A stretch of 21,858 nt of DNA. It comes from Zeimonas sp039807785 (lineage in GTDB: Bacteria > Pseudomonadota > Gammaproteobacteria > Burkholderiales > Burkholderiaceae_E). Made by a program: the position numbers and the translations under genes. Shown here piece by piece: positions 15,845 to 21,858 of this stretch. The notes under the pieces were generated by a model. The model made no database searches and was not told the DNA's origin. It saw nothing but the letters and a program-made list of their open reading frames with translations. The stretch is taken from assembly GCA_039807785.1 (NCBI GenBank), contig JBDHRX010000046.1:1-21858 (forward strand), in the 5' to 3' direction. Position 1 is the stretch's first letter. Each line of letters opens with the position of its first letter.

Positions 15845-16909
15845 ATGCCGCTCGTTTCGATGCGTCAGCTGCTGGATCACGCCGCCGAGAACGGCTACGG
15901 GATTCCGGCGTTCAACGTCAACAATCTCGAGCAGGTGCAGGCGATCATGTCTGCGGCCAGCGAGCTCGGCGCGCCGGTGATCATGCAGGCGTCGGCGGGC
16001 GCGCGGAAGTACGCCGGCGAGACGTTCCTGCGCCACCTGATCGAGGCCGCGGTCGAGTCGTATCCGAAGGTGCCGGTGGTGATGCACCAGGACCACGGCC
16101 AGTCGCCGACGGTGTGCAAGGGGGCGATCGACCTCGGCTTCTCCTCGGTGATGATGGACGGCTCGCTGCAGGAAGACGGCAAGTCGATCGCCAGCTACGA
16201 GTACAACGTCGACGTGACCCGCAAGGTGGTCGACATGGCGCACGCGGTCGGCGTCACGGTCGAGGGCGAGCTGGGCTGCCTCGGCTCGCTCGAGACGATG
16301 AAGGGCGACAAGGAGGACGGCCACGGCGCGGAGGGCACGATGACGCGCGAGCAACTGCTCACCGATCCGGAGCAGGCCGCCGATTTCGTGCGCAAGACGC
16401 AGGTCGACGCGCTGGCGATCGCGATCGGCACCAGCCACGGCGCCTACAAGTTCTCGCGCAAGCCCACCGGCGACATCCTCGCGATCTCGCGCATCAAGGA
16501 GATCCACGCCCGCATCCCGAACACGCACCTGGTGATGCACGGCTCGTCGTCGGTGCCGCAGGAGCTGCTGGCCGAGATCCGGCAGTTCGGCGGCGACATG
16601 AAGGAGACCTACGGCGTGCCGGTCGAGGAGATCCAGGAGGCGATCAAGCACGGCGTGCGCAAGATCAACATCGACACCGACATCCGGCTGGCGATGACCG
16701 GGGCGATCCGCCGGTTCTTCGCCGAGCACCCGTCGAAGTTCGATCCGCGCGAGTACCTGAAGCCGGCCATGGCGGCCGCCAGGGCGGTCTGCGTCGCGCG
16801 CTACCGCCAGTTCGGCTGCGAGGGCCAGGGCAGCAGGATCGCGCCCGTCGCGCTGTCGGTGATGGTCGACCGGTACCGCAAGGGCGAGCTCGCGCAGGTC
16901 GTCGCCTGA
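15845..16909 (+). CDS. fba: Class II fructose-1,6-bisphosphate aldolase
   Basis: Zinc-dependent cleavage and synthesis of fructose-1,6-bisphosphate. The 354-residue length and the internal CLGSLETMKGDKEDGHG segment (145-161) mark the longer subtype also found in Calvin-cycle operons (CbbA-like). Catalytic Asp83 and zinc ligand His84 lie in HQDHG (81-85), with His198 in GTSHGAYKF and His232 in HGSSSVPQ; NIDTDIRLA follows. ATG 15845 is set by GGAGG at 15835-15839, 5 nt upstream. The in-frame extension back to 15731 has no family sequence and overlaps the -10 box. A UUCG hairpin follows the stop. Confidence 0.96.
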   Translation: MPLVSMRQLLDHAAENGYGIPAFNVNNLEQVQAIMSAASELGAPVIMQASAGARKYAGETFLRHLIEAAVESYPKVPVVMHQDHGQSPTVCKGAIDLGFSSVMMDGSLQEDGKSIASYEYNVDVTRKVVDMAHAVGVTVEGELGCLGSLETMKGDKEDGHGAEGTMTREQLLTDPEQAADFVRKTQVDALAIAIGTSHGAYKFSRKPTGDILAISRIKEIHARIPNTHLVMHGSSSVPQELLAEIRQFGGDMKETYGVPVEEIQEAIKHGVRKINIDTDIRLAMTGAIRRFFAEHPSKFDPREYLKPAMAAARAVCVARYRQFGCEGQGSRIAPVALSVMVDRYRKGELAQVVA

Positions 16910-16927
16910 CCGGGGCTTCGGCCCCGG
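16910..16927 (+). terminator. UUCG-loop hairpin directly after fba
   Basis: CCGGGGC (16910-16916), TTCG loop, GCCCCGG (16921-16927): a perfect 7-bp stem closed by the very stable C(UUCG)G tetraloop, beginning at the base after the stop. No T-tract. A -10-like box for the next gene follows 27 bp later. Confidence 0.55.
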
Positions 16928-16953
16928 CCGCTGCGCCGCGGCGGCGTTTCCGC

Positions 16954-16959
16954 GACAAT
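16954..16959 (+). promoter_or_regulatory. -10 box of the pirin gene
   Basis: GACAAT at 16954-16959, about 30 bp before the ATG at 16989. No good -35. The position relative to the start codon resembles the other promoters here. Confidence 0.35.
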
Positions 16960-16988
16960 CGGGGGACTGCCCGTCCCCGGAGGACTCC

Positions 16989-17867
16989 ATGGCGGAACTG
17001 GTCATCGACGCGCGTCCCGCCGACCTCGGGCACGGCCTTGCGGTGCGCCGCGTGCTGCCGTTCGCGAGGCGGCGCATGGTGGGGCCGTTCGTCTTTCTCG
17101 ATCACGCCGGCCCGGTCGTGTTTCCGACGTCGATCGGGCGCAGCGCCGACGTCCGACCGCATCCGCACATCGGCCTGTCGACCGTCAGCTACCTGCTGAG
17201 CGGCGCGGTCACGCATCGCGACAGCCTCGGCGTCGAGCAGGTGATCCGGCCCGGCGACGTCAACTGGATGACCGCCGGTCGCGGCATCGCGCATTCCGAG
17301 CGCTTCGAGGATCCGTCGGCGTTCACCGGGCCGGGGATCGAGCTGCTGCAGTCGTGGGTGGCGCTGCCCGAGGCGCACGAGGAAGCGGCGCCCGCGTTCG
17401 ACCACTATCCGGCGCGCGCGCTGCCGGAGGCGGGCGAGGGGGGCGTCTGGATGCGGTTGATCGCCGGCGAGGCGTACGGCATGAGGAGCCCGGTGAAGAC
17501 GCATTCGCCGCTGTTCTGCCTGCATGTCACGCTGGCCGCGCGGGCCCGGCTCGAGATGCCGGCCGGACATGCCGAGCGCGCGGCCTACGTGGCGGCGGGT
17601 CGGATCGGGCACGACGGCGGCGACTACCGGGTCGGGCAGATGCTGGTGTTCGGCCCGACGGGCGATGCCGTGCTCGAGGCCCGCGCGCCGTCGACGCTGA
17701 TGCTGCTGGGCGGCGAGCCGCTGGGCGAACGCCACATCTGGTGGAACTTCGTCTCCTCGCGGCGCGATCGGATCGAGCAGGCCAAGGCCGACTGGAAGGC
17801 GGGGCGGATTCCGCTGCCGCCGAACGACTCCGGGGAGTCCATCCCCTTGCCCGACGAGCGCCGCTGA
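16989..17867 (+). CDS. Pirin family protein
   Basis: A 292-residue bicupin of the pirin family. Metal ligands are visible: His58 and His60 in RPHPHIG, and His102 and Glu104 in GIAHSERF. This matches human pirin His56/His58/His101/Glu103. Residues 56-104 form the N-terminal cupin with LSGAVTHRDSLG and GDVNWMTAGRGIAHSE; the C-terminal cupin covers about 170-260. Bacterial pirins have been linked to quercetin dioxygenase activity or to regulation of central carbon enzymes such as pyruvate dehydrogenase, but the role here is open. The start is fixed by GGAGG (16979-16983) 5 nt upstream. It sits with hyi between fba and purC. The stop codon lies in the loop of a 7-bp hairpin. Confidence 0.93.
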   Translation: MAELVIDARPADLGHGLAVRRVLPFARRRMVGPFVFLDHAGPVVFPTSIGRSADVRPHPHIGLSTVSYLLSGAVTHRDSLGVEQVIRPGDVNWMTAGRGIAHSERFEDPSAFTGPGIELLQSWVALPEAHEEAAPAFDHYPARALPEAGEGGVWMRLIAGEAYGMRSPVKTHSPLFCLHVTLAARARLEMPAGHAERAAYVAAGRIGHDGGDYRVGQMLVFGPTGDAVLEARAPSTLMLLGGEPLGERHIWWNFVSSRRDRIEQAKADWKAGRIPLPPNDSGESIPLPDERR

Positions 17868-17874
17868 GCGGCGC
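17858..17874 (+). other. Hairpin with the pirin stop codon in its loop
   Basis: GCGCCGC (17858-17864), TGA loop (the stop codon), GCGGCGC (17868-17874): a perfect 7-bp stem around the stop codon of the pirin gene. It could slow ribosomes at termination or protect the RNA end. Chance is possible. Confidence 0.4.
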
Positions 17875-17923
17875 CGCCTCGAACCCACGTCCCCCGATCG
17901 CCGCGCCGAGCGCGTTGTCCACC

Positions 17924-18721
17924 ATGCCCCGATTCGCCGCCAACGTTTCGCTGATGTACGCCGAGCTGCCGTTCCTGCGGCGCTTCGAGGCCGCCGCGAG
18001 CGACGGCTTCGCCGCGGTCGAATGCCAGTTCCCGTACGCCTTCGAGGCGACCGAGGTCGCCGCCGCGCTGCGCGATGCCGGGCTGCGCCTGGTGCTGTTC
18101 AATGCGCCGCCGGGCGACCTGGAGGCGGGCGACCGCGGCCTGAGCGCGATCCCCGGCCGCGAGGCCGAGTTCCGGTCCGGCGTGGAACGGGCCATCGGCT
18201 ACGCGGCCGAGCTGGCGTGCCCGCGGCTGCACCTGATGGCGGGCCTGGCCGGGGACGAGGGGCCCGCCGGGGCCGGTCCGGCGTCGCGCGCGCGCCAGCG
18301 CGCCGTCTACGTCGAGAACCTGCGCTGGGCCGCGCGGCGGCTCGCGCGCGAGGGCATCACGGCGCTGATCGAGCCGATCAATCCGCGCGACGTGCCGGGC
18401 TACCTGCTGAACACGCAGGCGCAGGCGCACGAGATCGTCGCCGAGGTCGGGGAGCCGAACCTGAAGGTCCAGATGGATCTGTACCACTGCCAGATCGTCG
18501 AAGGCGACGTGGCGACGAAGATCCGTCGCTACCTGTCCGGCGTCGGGCACATGCAGATCGCCGGCGTCCCGGGGCGCCACGAGCCGGACCTCGGCGAACT
18601 GAACTACCCGTACCTGTTCGAGCTCGTCGACGCGCTGGGCTACGAGGGATGGATCGGCTGCGAATACCTGCCGCGCGGCGGCACCCGCGAGGGGCTCGGC
18701 TGGATCGCGCGCTGGCGCTGA
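17924..18721 (+). CDS. hyi: Hydroxypyruvate isomerase family protein
   Basis: A 265-residue TIM-barrel protein of the xylose isomerase-like superfamily, closest to hydroxypyruvate isomerase, which interconverts hydroxypyruvate and tartronate semialdehyde. The N terminus MPRFAANVSLMYAELPF is typical. The metal/catalytic glutamates are Glu150 in LIEPINPRDVPGY and Glu247 in GCEYLPRGG, at the spacing known for E. coli Hyi. MQMDLYHCQ-like sequence (KVQMDLYHCQ, 181-190) and HMQIAGVPGRHEPD supply further ligands. The longer frame to 17354 overlaps the pirin gene and is rejected; ATG 17924 gives the family start, although without a clear Shine-Dalgarno. A gap of 56 bp follows pirin, so the two probably form an operon. 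Typical partners (glyoxylate carboligase, tartronate semialdehyde reductase) are not in the window. Confidence 0.88.
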   Translation: MPRFAANVSLMYAELPFLRRFEAAASDGFAAVECQFPYAFEATEVAAALRDAGLRLVLFNAPPGDLEAGDRGLSAIPGREAEFRSGVERAIGYAAELACPRLHLMAGLAGDEGPAGAGPASRARQRAVYVENLRWAARRLAREGITALIEPINPRDVPGYLLNTQAQAHEIVAEVGEPNLKVQMDLYHCQIVEGDVATKIRRYLSGVGHMQIAGVPGRHEPDLGELNYPYLFELVDALGYEGWIGCEYLPRGGTREGLGWIARWR

Positions 18722-18749
18722 CCGGGGCGCCGGCGCGGCGGCGCGATCA

Positions 18750-18769
18750 GGCAAAATAGCGCTTTTGCC
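18750..18769 (+). promoter_or_regulatory. Hairpin and -10-like box before purC
   Basis: GGCAAAA (18750-18756) pairs with TTTTGCC (18763-18769) around TAGCGC. The same stretch offers CAAAAT (18752-18757) as a -10 box about 25 bp before the ATG. The T-run is inside the stem rather than after it, so I favour promoter over terminator. Confidence 0.35.
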
Positions 18770-18782
18770 GGGGCGATCCCTG

Positions 18783-19679
18783 ATGGCGGCCGTCTACCAC
18801 TCGAACCTGAAAGCGCTGCCGCTGCTGTCACGCGGCAAGGTGCGCGACAACTACGCGGTCGGCGAGGACCGCCTGCTGATCGTCACGACCGATCGCCTGT
18901 CGGCGTTCGACGTGATCATGGCCGAGCCGATCCCGGACAAGGGGCGCGTGCTCAACCAGATGGCGCTGTTCTGGTTCGACCGGCTCGCCGGCGTGGTGCC
19001 GAACCACCTGACCGGGATCGAGCCCGAGTCGGTGGCGGCGCCCGGCGAGCGCGACCAGGTGCACGGCCGCTCGATGGTGGTCAAGCGCCTGCGGCCGATC
19101 CTGGTCGAGGCGGTGGTGCGGGGCTACCTGATCGGCTCGGGCTGGAAGGACTACCAGGCCGGCGGCGCGGTGTGCGGCATCGCGCTTCCCGGGGGGCTCC
19201 GGATGGCCGACCGGCTGCCCGAGCCGATCTTCACGCCGGCCGCGAAGGCGGCGCTGGGCGAGCACGACGAGAACATCTCCTTCGACGAGATGGCCGCGCG
19301 CGTGGGCGCGCCGCTCGCCGGCCGGATCCGCGAGATCAGCCTCGAGCTGTATCGCCGCGCCAGCGAGTACGCGGCCACCCGCGGCATTCTCATCGCCGAC
19401 ACCAAGTTCGAGTTCGGGCTCGACGCGCAGGGCACGCTCCACCTGATGGACGAGGTGCTGACCGCCGATTCGTCGCGGTTCTGGCCCGTCGACGCATGGC
19501 GGCCGGGGATCTCGCCGCCGTCCTTCGACAAGCAGTTCGTGCGCGACTACCTCGAGACCGTGCCGGGCTGGAACAAGCGGCCGCCACCGCCGCCGCTGCC
19601 GCCGGCGGTGATCGACCAGACCGCGGCGAAGTACCGCGAGGCGCTGCGCCGGCTCACCGGCCGCGACCTCGACGACTGA
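18783..19679 (+). CDS. purC: Phosphoribosylaminoimidazole-succinocarboxamide synthase (SAICAR synthetase)
   Basis: Joins CAIR and aspartate using ATP, the eighth step of IMP synthesis. The 298 residues are normal for this long bacterial/yeast-like form. Motifs are RGKVRDNYAV (17-26) at the ATP site, TDRLSAFDVI (37-46), VEAVVRGYLIGSGWKDYQ, DTKFEFG and DEVLTADSSRFW. The ATG at 18783 is taken; an upstream TTG at 18765 would lie in the hairpin and add unusual residues. purE follows after 40 bp. The C terminus has a Pro-rich stretch (PPPPPLPPA). Confidence 0.96.
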   Translation: MAAVYHSNLKALPLLSRGKVRDNYAVGEDRLLIVTTDRLSAFDVIMAEPIPDKGRVLNQMALFWFDRLAGVVPNHLTGIEPESVAAPGERDQVHGRSMVVKRLRPILVEAVVRGYLIGSGWKDYQAGGAVCGIALPGGLRMADRLPEPIFTPAAKAALGEHDENISFDEMAARVGAPLAGRIREISLELYRRASEYAATRGILIADTKFEFGLDAQGTLHLMDEVLTADSSRFWPVDAWRPGISPPSFDKQFVRDYLETVPGWNKRPPPPPLPPAVIDQTAAKYREALRRLTGRDLDD

Positions 19680-19719
19680 AGTTGCGGGCGCTGACCCGAT
19701 GGCCGACGGAGGAGCGACG

Positions 19720-20211
19720 ATGAGCACCGCGCAGGTGGGCGTGTTGATGGGGTCGAGCAGCGACTGGGAAGTGATGCAGCACGCGGTCGCGGTGCTGCGC
19801 GAGCTCCAGGTGCCGTTCGAGGCGCGCGTGGTGTCGGCGCACCGGATGCCCGACGACATGTTCCGCTATGCGGAGCAGGCGCGCGAGCGCGGCCTGCGGG
19901 CGATCATCGCCGGAGCGGGCGGGGCCGCGCACCTGCCGGGCATGCTGGCCGCCAAGACCATCGTGCCGGTGCTGGGCGTGCCGGTGCCGTCCAGGTACCT
20001 GCGCGGCGAGGATTCGCTGCTGTCGATCGTCCAGATGCCGCGCGGCATCCCCGTGGCCACTTTCGCGATCGGCGAGGCCGGCGCGGCGAACGCCGGGCTG
20101 TGCGCGGTGGCGATGCTCGCGACCACCGATCCGGCGCTCGCCGAGCGCCTCTCGGCCTGGCGCGGCCGCCAGAGCGAGGCCGCGCGCGCGATGACGCTGC
20201 CCGGCGCGTGA
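19720..20211 (+). CDS. purE: N5-carboxyaminoimidazole ribonucleotide mutase
   Basis: Class I PurE, which converts N5-CAIR (the PurK product) to CAIR. 163 residues, normal length. GVLMGSSSDWEVM (7-19) binds the phosphate, SAHRMP (39-44) holds the catalytic His41, and GAGGAAHLPGM (65-75) completes the active site. Start 19720 is fixed by GGAGGAG (19708-19714); the in-frame ATG at 19699 would place the Shine-Dalgarno within the gene. The stop overlaps the purK start by one base. Confidence 0.96.
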   Translation: MSTAQVGVLMGSSSDWEVMQHAVAVLRELQVPFEARVVSAHRMPDDMFRYAEQARERGLRAIIAGAGGAAHLPGMLAAKTIVPVLGVPVPSRYLRGEDSLLSIVQMPRGIPVATFAIGEAGAANAGLCAVAMLATTDPALAERLSAWRGRQSEAARAMTLPGA

Positions 20212-21458
20212 TGACCGCTTCGGCCTCGAAGAGCCCGGCGGCGCGCCCGCCGCGCCCGCATCGCCCGCTGCCGCCGCTGCCGCCCGGCACCTGGCTCGGC
20301 ATGCTCGGCGGCGGCCAGCTCGGGCGCATGTTCTGCATGGCCGCGCAGAGCATGGGCTATCGCGTCTGCGTGCTCGACCCCGGCGCCGACAGTCCGGCCG
20401 GCTCGATCGCGGACCGGCACCTGCGGGCCGATTATCTCGACGAGCCGGCGCTGCGCGAGATCGCCGCGACCTGCCGTGCGACGACCACCGAGTTCGAGAA
20501 CGTCCCGGCGCGCGCGCTCGCCTTCCTCGCCGAGCACGGCATCGTCGGCCCGGACGCCGACAGCGTCGCGATCGCCCAGGACCGCCGCGTCGAGAAGGCG
20601 TTCGTGCGCGCCTGCGGCCTCGACACCGCGCCCTACGTCGACGTGGTGTCGGCGGACGACCTGCGCGCCGCGCCGGCCGACCTGTTCCCCGGCATCCTGA
20701 AGGCCGCGCGGCTCGGCTACGACGGCAAGGGGCAGGCGCGCGTCGCCTCGGCCGGCGAGGCGCGCGCGGCCTTCGAGGCGTTCGGCGCCGTGCCCTGCGT
20801 GCTCGAGCGGATGCTGCCGCTCGATCTCGAGGTGTCGGCGATCGTCGCGCGCGGCTTCGACGGCCGCGCGGTCGCGTACCCGGTCGCGGAGAACGTCCAT
20901 CGCGACGGCATCCTCGCGGTCTCGACCGTGCCCGCCCGCGTGTCGCAGGAAGTCGCGGTGCGCGCCGTCGATGCGGCGCGGCGCCTCGCCGACGCGATGG
21001 ACTACGTGGGCGTGCTCTGCGTCGAGTTCTTCGTGCTCGCCGACGGCAGCCTGTGCGTCAACGAGATGGCGCCGCGGCCGCACAATTCGGGCCACTACAC
21101 GATCGACGCCTGCATCACCAGCCAGTTCGAGCAGCAGGCGCGCGCGCTCGCGGGCCTGCCGCTGGGCTCCGCGCACCAGCACCAGGCCGCGGTGATGCTC
21201 AATCTCCTCGGCGACTGCTGGTTCAGCCAGCCCGGGGACGCGCAGCCGAGCGCGGCCCCGCGCGAGCCCGACTGGTCCGTGGTCCTGCGGCATCCGTCGG
21301 CGAAGCTCCACCTGTACGGCAAGCGCGAGGCGCGACCCGGGCGCAAGATGGGGCATGTCACGGTGCTCGCCGACGCGGTCGACGAGGCGGTGCGCGTGGC
21401 GATGCAGATCGAGCGCGAGCTGGGCATCGGCGGCCGCGGCCTGCCGTCCCGGGCCTGA
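20211..21458 (+). CDS. purK: N5-carboxyaminoimidazole ribonucleotide synthase
   Basis: ATP-grasp enzyme that carboxylates AIR with bicarbonate, giving N5-CAIR for PurE. 415 residues, somewhat longer than the usual 355-390. About 27 residues of Pro/Arg/Ser-rich sequence precede the first strand, GTWLGMLGGGQLGRM. Further motifs are TTEFENVP, LKAARLGYDGKGQ (ATP lid) and EMAPRPHNSGHYTIDAC near the active site. The ATG overlaps the purE stop as TGATG, so translational coupling is likely; an in-frame GTG lies one codon earlier. The start must lie upstream of the first glycine-rich strand, so the extension may be real but its exact start is uncertain. Confidence 0.95.
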   Translation: MTASASKSPAARPPRPHRPLPPLPPGTWLGMLGGGQLGRMFCMAAQSMGYRVCVLDPGADSPAGSIADRHLRADYLDEPALREIAATCRATTTEFENVPARALAFLAEHGIVGPDADSVAIAQDRRVEKAFVRACGLDTAPYVDVVSADDLRAAPADLFPGILKAARLGYDGKGQARVASAGEARAAFEAFGAVPCVLERMLPLDLEVSAIVARGFDGRAVAYPVAENVHRDGILAVSTVPARVSQEVAVRAVDAARRLADAMDYVGVLCVEFFVLADGSLCVNEMAPRPHNSGHYTIDACITSQFEQQARALAGLPLGSAHQHQAAVMLNLLGDCWFSQPGDAQPSAAPREPDWSVVLRHPSAKLHLYGKREARPGRKMGHVTVLADAVDEAVRVAMQIERELGIGGRGLPSRA

Positions 21459-21474
21459 AGCGGCGGCACGGCGC

Positions 21475-21858
21475 GTGCAGCGCAATCCGCGTGCGGCCGA
21501 CGCGCAGGCCATCGACGAGGCCGCGCGCCGGCTCGCCGGCGGGGGCCTGGTGGCGTTCCCGACCGAGACCGTCTACGGGCTCGGGGCCGACGCCGCCAGC
21601 GCCGAGGCGGTCGCGGCGGTCTATCGGGTCAAGGGCCGTCCCGCCGGGCATCCGCTGATCGTGCACGTGCTCGATGCCGGCGCAGCCGCCTGGTGGGGGC
21701 AATGGCCGGCGCGCGCGCAGCGTCTCGCGCAGGCGTTCTGGCCCGGTCCGCTGACACTGATCCTGCCGCTGCGCGCCGGCGCGCCGGCCCACGCCTGCGG
21801 CGGGCAGGGTTCGGTCGGCCTGCGCGCGCCGGCGCATCCGGTGGCGCGCGCGCTGCTC
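21475..21858 (+). CDS. L-threonylcarbamoyladenylate synthase, Sua5/YciO/TsaC family (3' truncated)
   Basis: The first 128 codons of a Sua5/TsaC protein, which makes threonylcarbamoyl-AMP from threonine, bicarbonate and ATP for the t6A modification of tRNA. The frame is read from the sequence: GTG 21475 start, then VQRNPRAADAQAIDEA, FPTETVYGLGADA (28-40), KGRPAGHPLIVHVL (53-66) and FWPGPLTLILPLR. These are the family's core motifs, including the Lys/Arg of KxR. No clear Shine-Dalgarno precedes the GTG, which is 16 nt after the purK stop, so it is probably read as part of the pur operon. The C-terminal part is outside the window, so a long (Sua5) or short (TsaC) form cannot be decided. Confidence 0.9.
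   Translation, partial: MQRNPRAADAQAIDEAARRLAGGGLVAFPTETVYGLGADAASAEAVAAVYRVKGRPAGHPLIVHVLDAGAAAWWGQWPARAQRLAQAFWPGPLTLILPLRAGAPAHACGGQGSVGLRAPAHPVARALL

Noticed and set aside
18750..18769. Intrinsic terminator after hyi
   Set aside because: The T-run is within the stem and no T-tract follows; a -10 box for purC explains the AT-rich bases better.
19866..21512. 548-codon minus-strand frame over purE/purK
   Set aside because: Antisense shadow; the pur genes are certain.

Overview
This is a very GC-rich stretch of bacterial chromosome. Gene content and order suggest a betaproteobacterium, most likely Burkholderiales. Indicators are a DUF1631 protein, a MaeB-type malic enzyme, a tkt-gap-pgk-pyk-fba cluster leading into purC-purE-purK and a Sua5/TsaC gene, and short promoters with a recognisable -10 box close to the start codons. 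The taxonomic assignment is inference. No tRNA, rRNA, CRISPR array, transposase or phage gene was seen.

Layout. (1) 1-761: 3' end of a FAD/Fe-S oxidoreductase. (2) 762-1193: non-coding, dominated by a long imperfect inverted repeat (770-840 with 996-1059) and followed by a good sigma70-type promoter. (3) 1194-3482: maeB. (4) 3694-6159: a DUF1631 protein with a Gly/Phe-rich linker. (5) 6173-6262: a 15-bp tandem repeat directly upstream of a small exported guanyl-specific RNase and its barstar-like inhibitor (6274-7097). (6) 7094-9149, minus strand: a fused AdoMet decarboxylase/aminopropyltransferase gene followed by rsmE; rsmE converges on barstar with overlapping stop codons. (7) 9150-9616: a divergent intergenic region with a perfect TATAAT on the minus strand, a structured possible leader and the tkt promoter. 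(8) 9617-16909: tkt, gap, pgk, pyk and class II fba, all on the plus strand, separated by GC-rich hairpins. (9) 16989-18721: a pirin and a hydroxypyruvate isomerase-like gene, between the glycolytic and purine genes. (10) 18783-21458: purC, purE, purK. (11) 21475-end: 5' part of a Sua5/TsaC gene with a GTG start.

How the genes fit together. The tkt-gap-pgk-pyk-fba block covers transketolase, aldolase and lower glycolysis/gluconeogenesis. MaeB links malate to pyruvate and so to the same carbon node. Hyi would feed hydroxypyruvate/glyoxylate carbon back as tartronate semialdehyde. purK, purE and purC perform consecutive steps of IMP synthesis. The SpeD-SpeE fusion would make and use decarboxylated AdoMet in one polypeptide. 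The RNase/barstar pair is the most accessory-looking unit.

Most of the window is ordinary core metabolism. The items most worth a second look are the 290-bp inverted-repeat element, the 15-bp repeat array in front of the RNase/barstar pair, the SpeD-SpeE fusion with its long upstream region, and the GGF-rich linker of the DUF1631 protein. I did not find convincing evidence of a wholly new multi-gene system.
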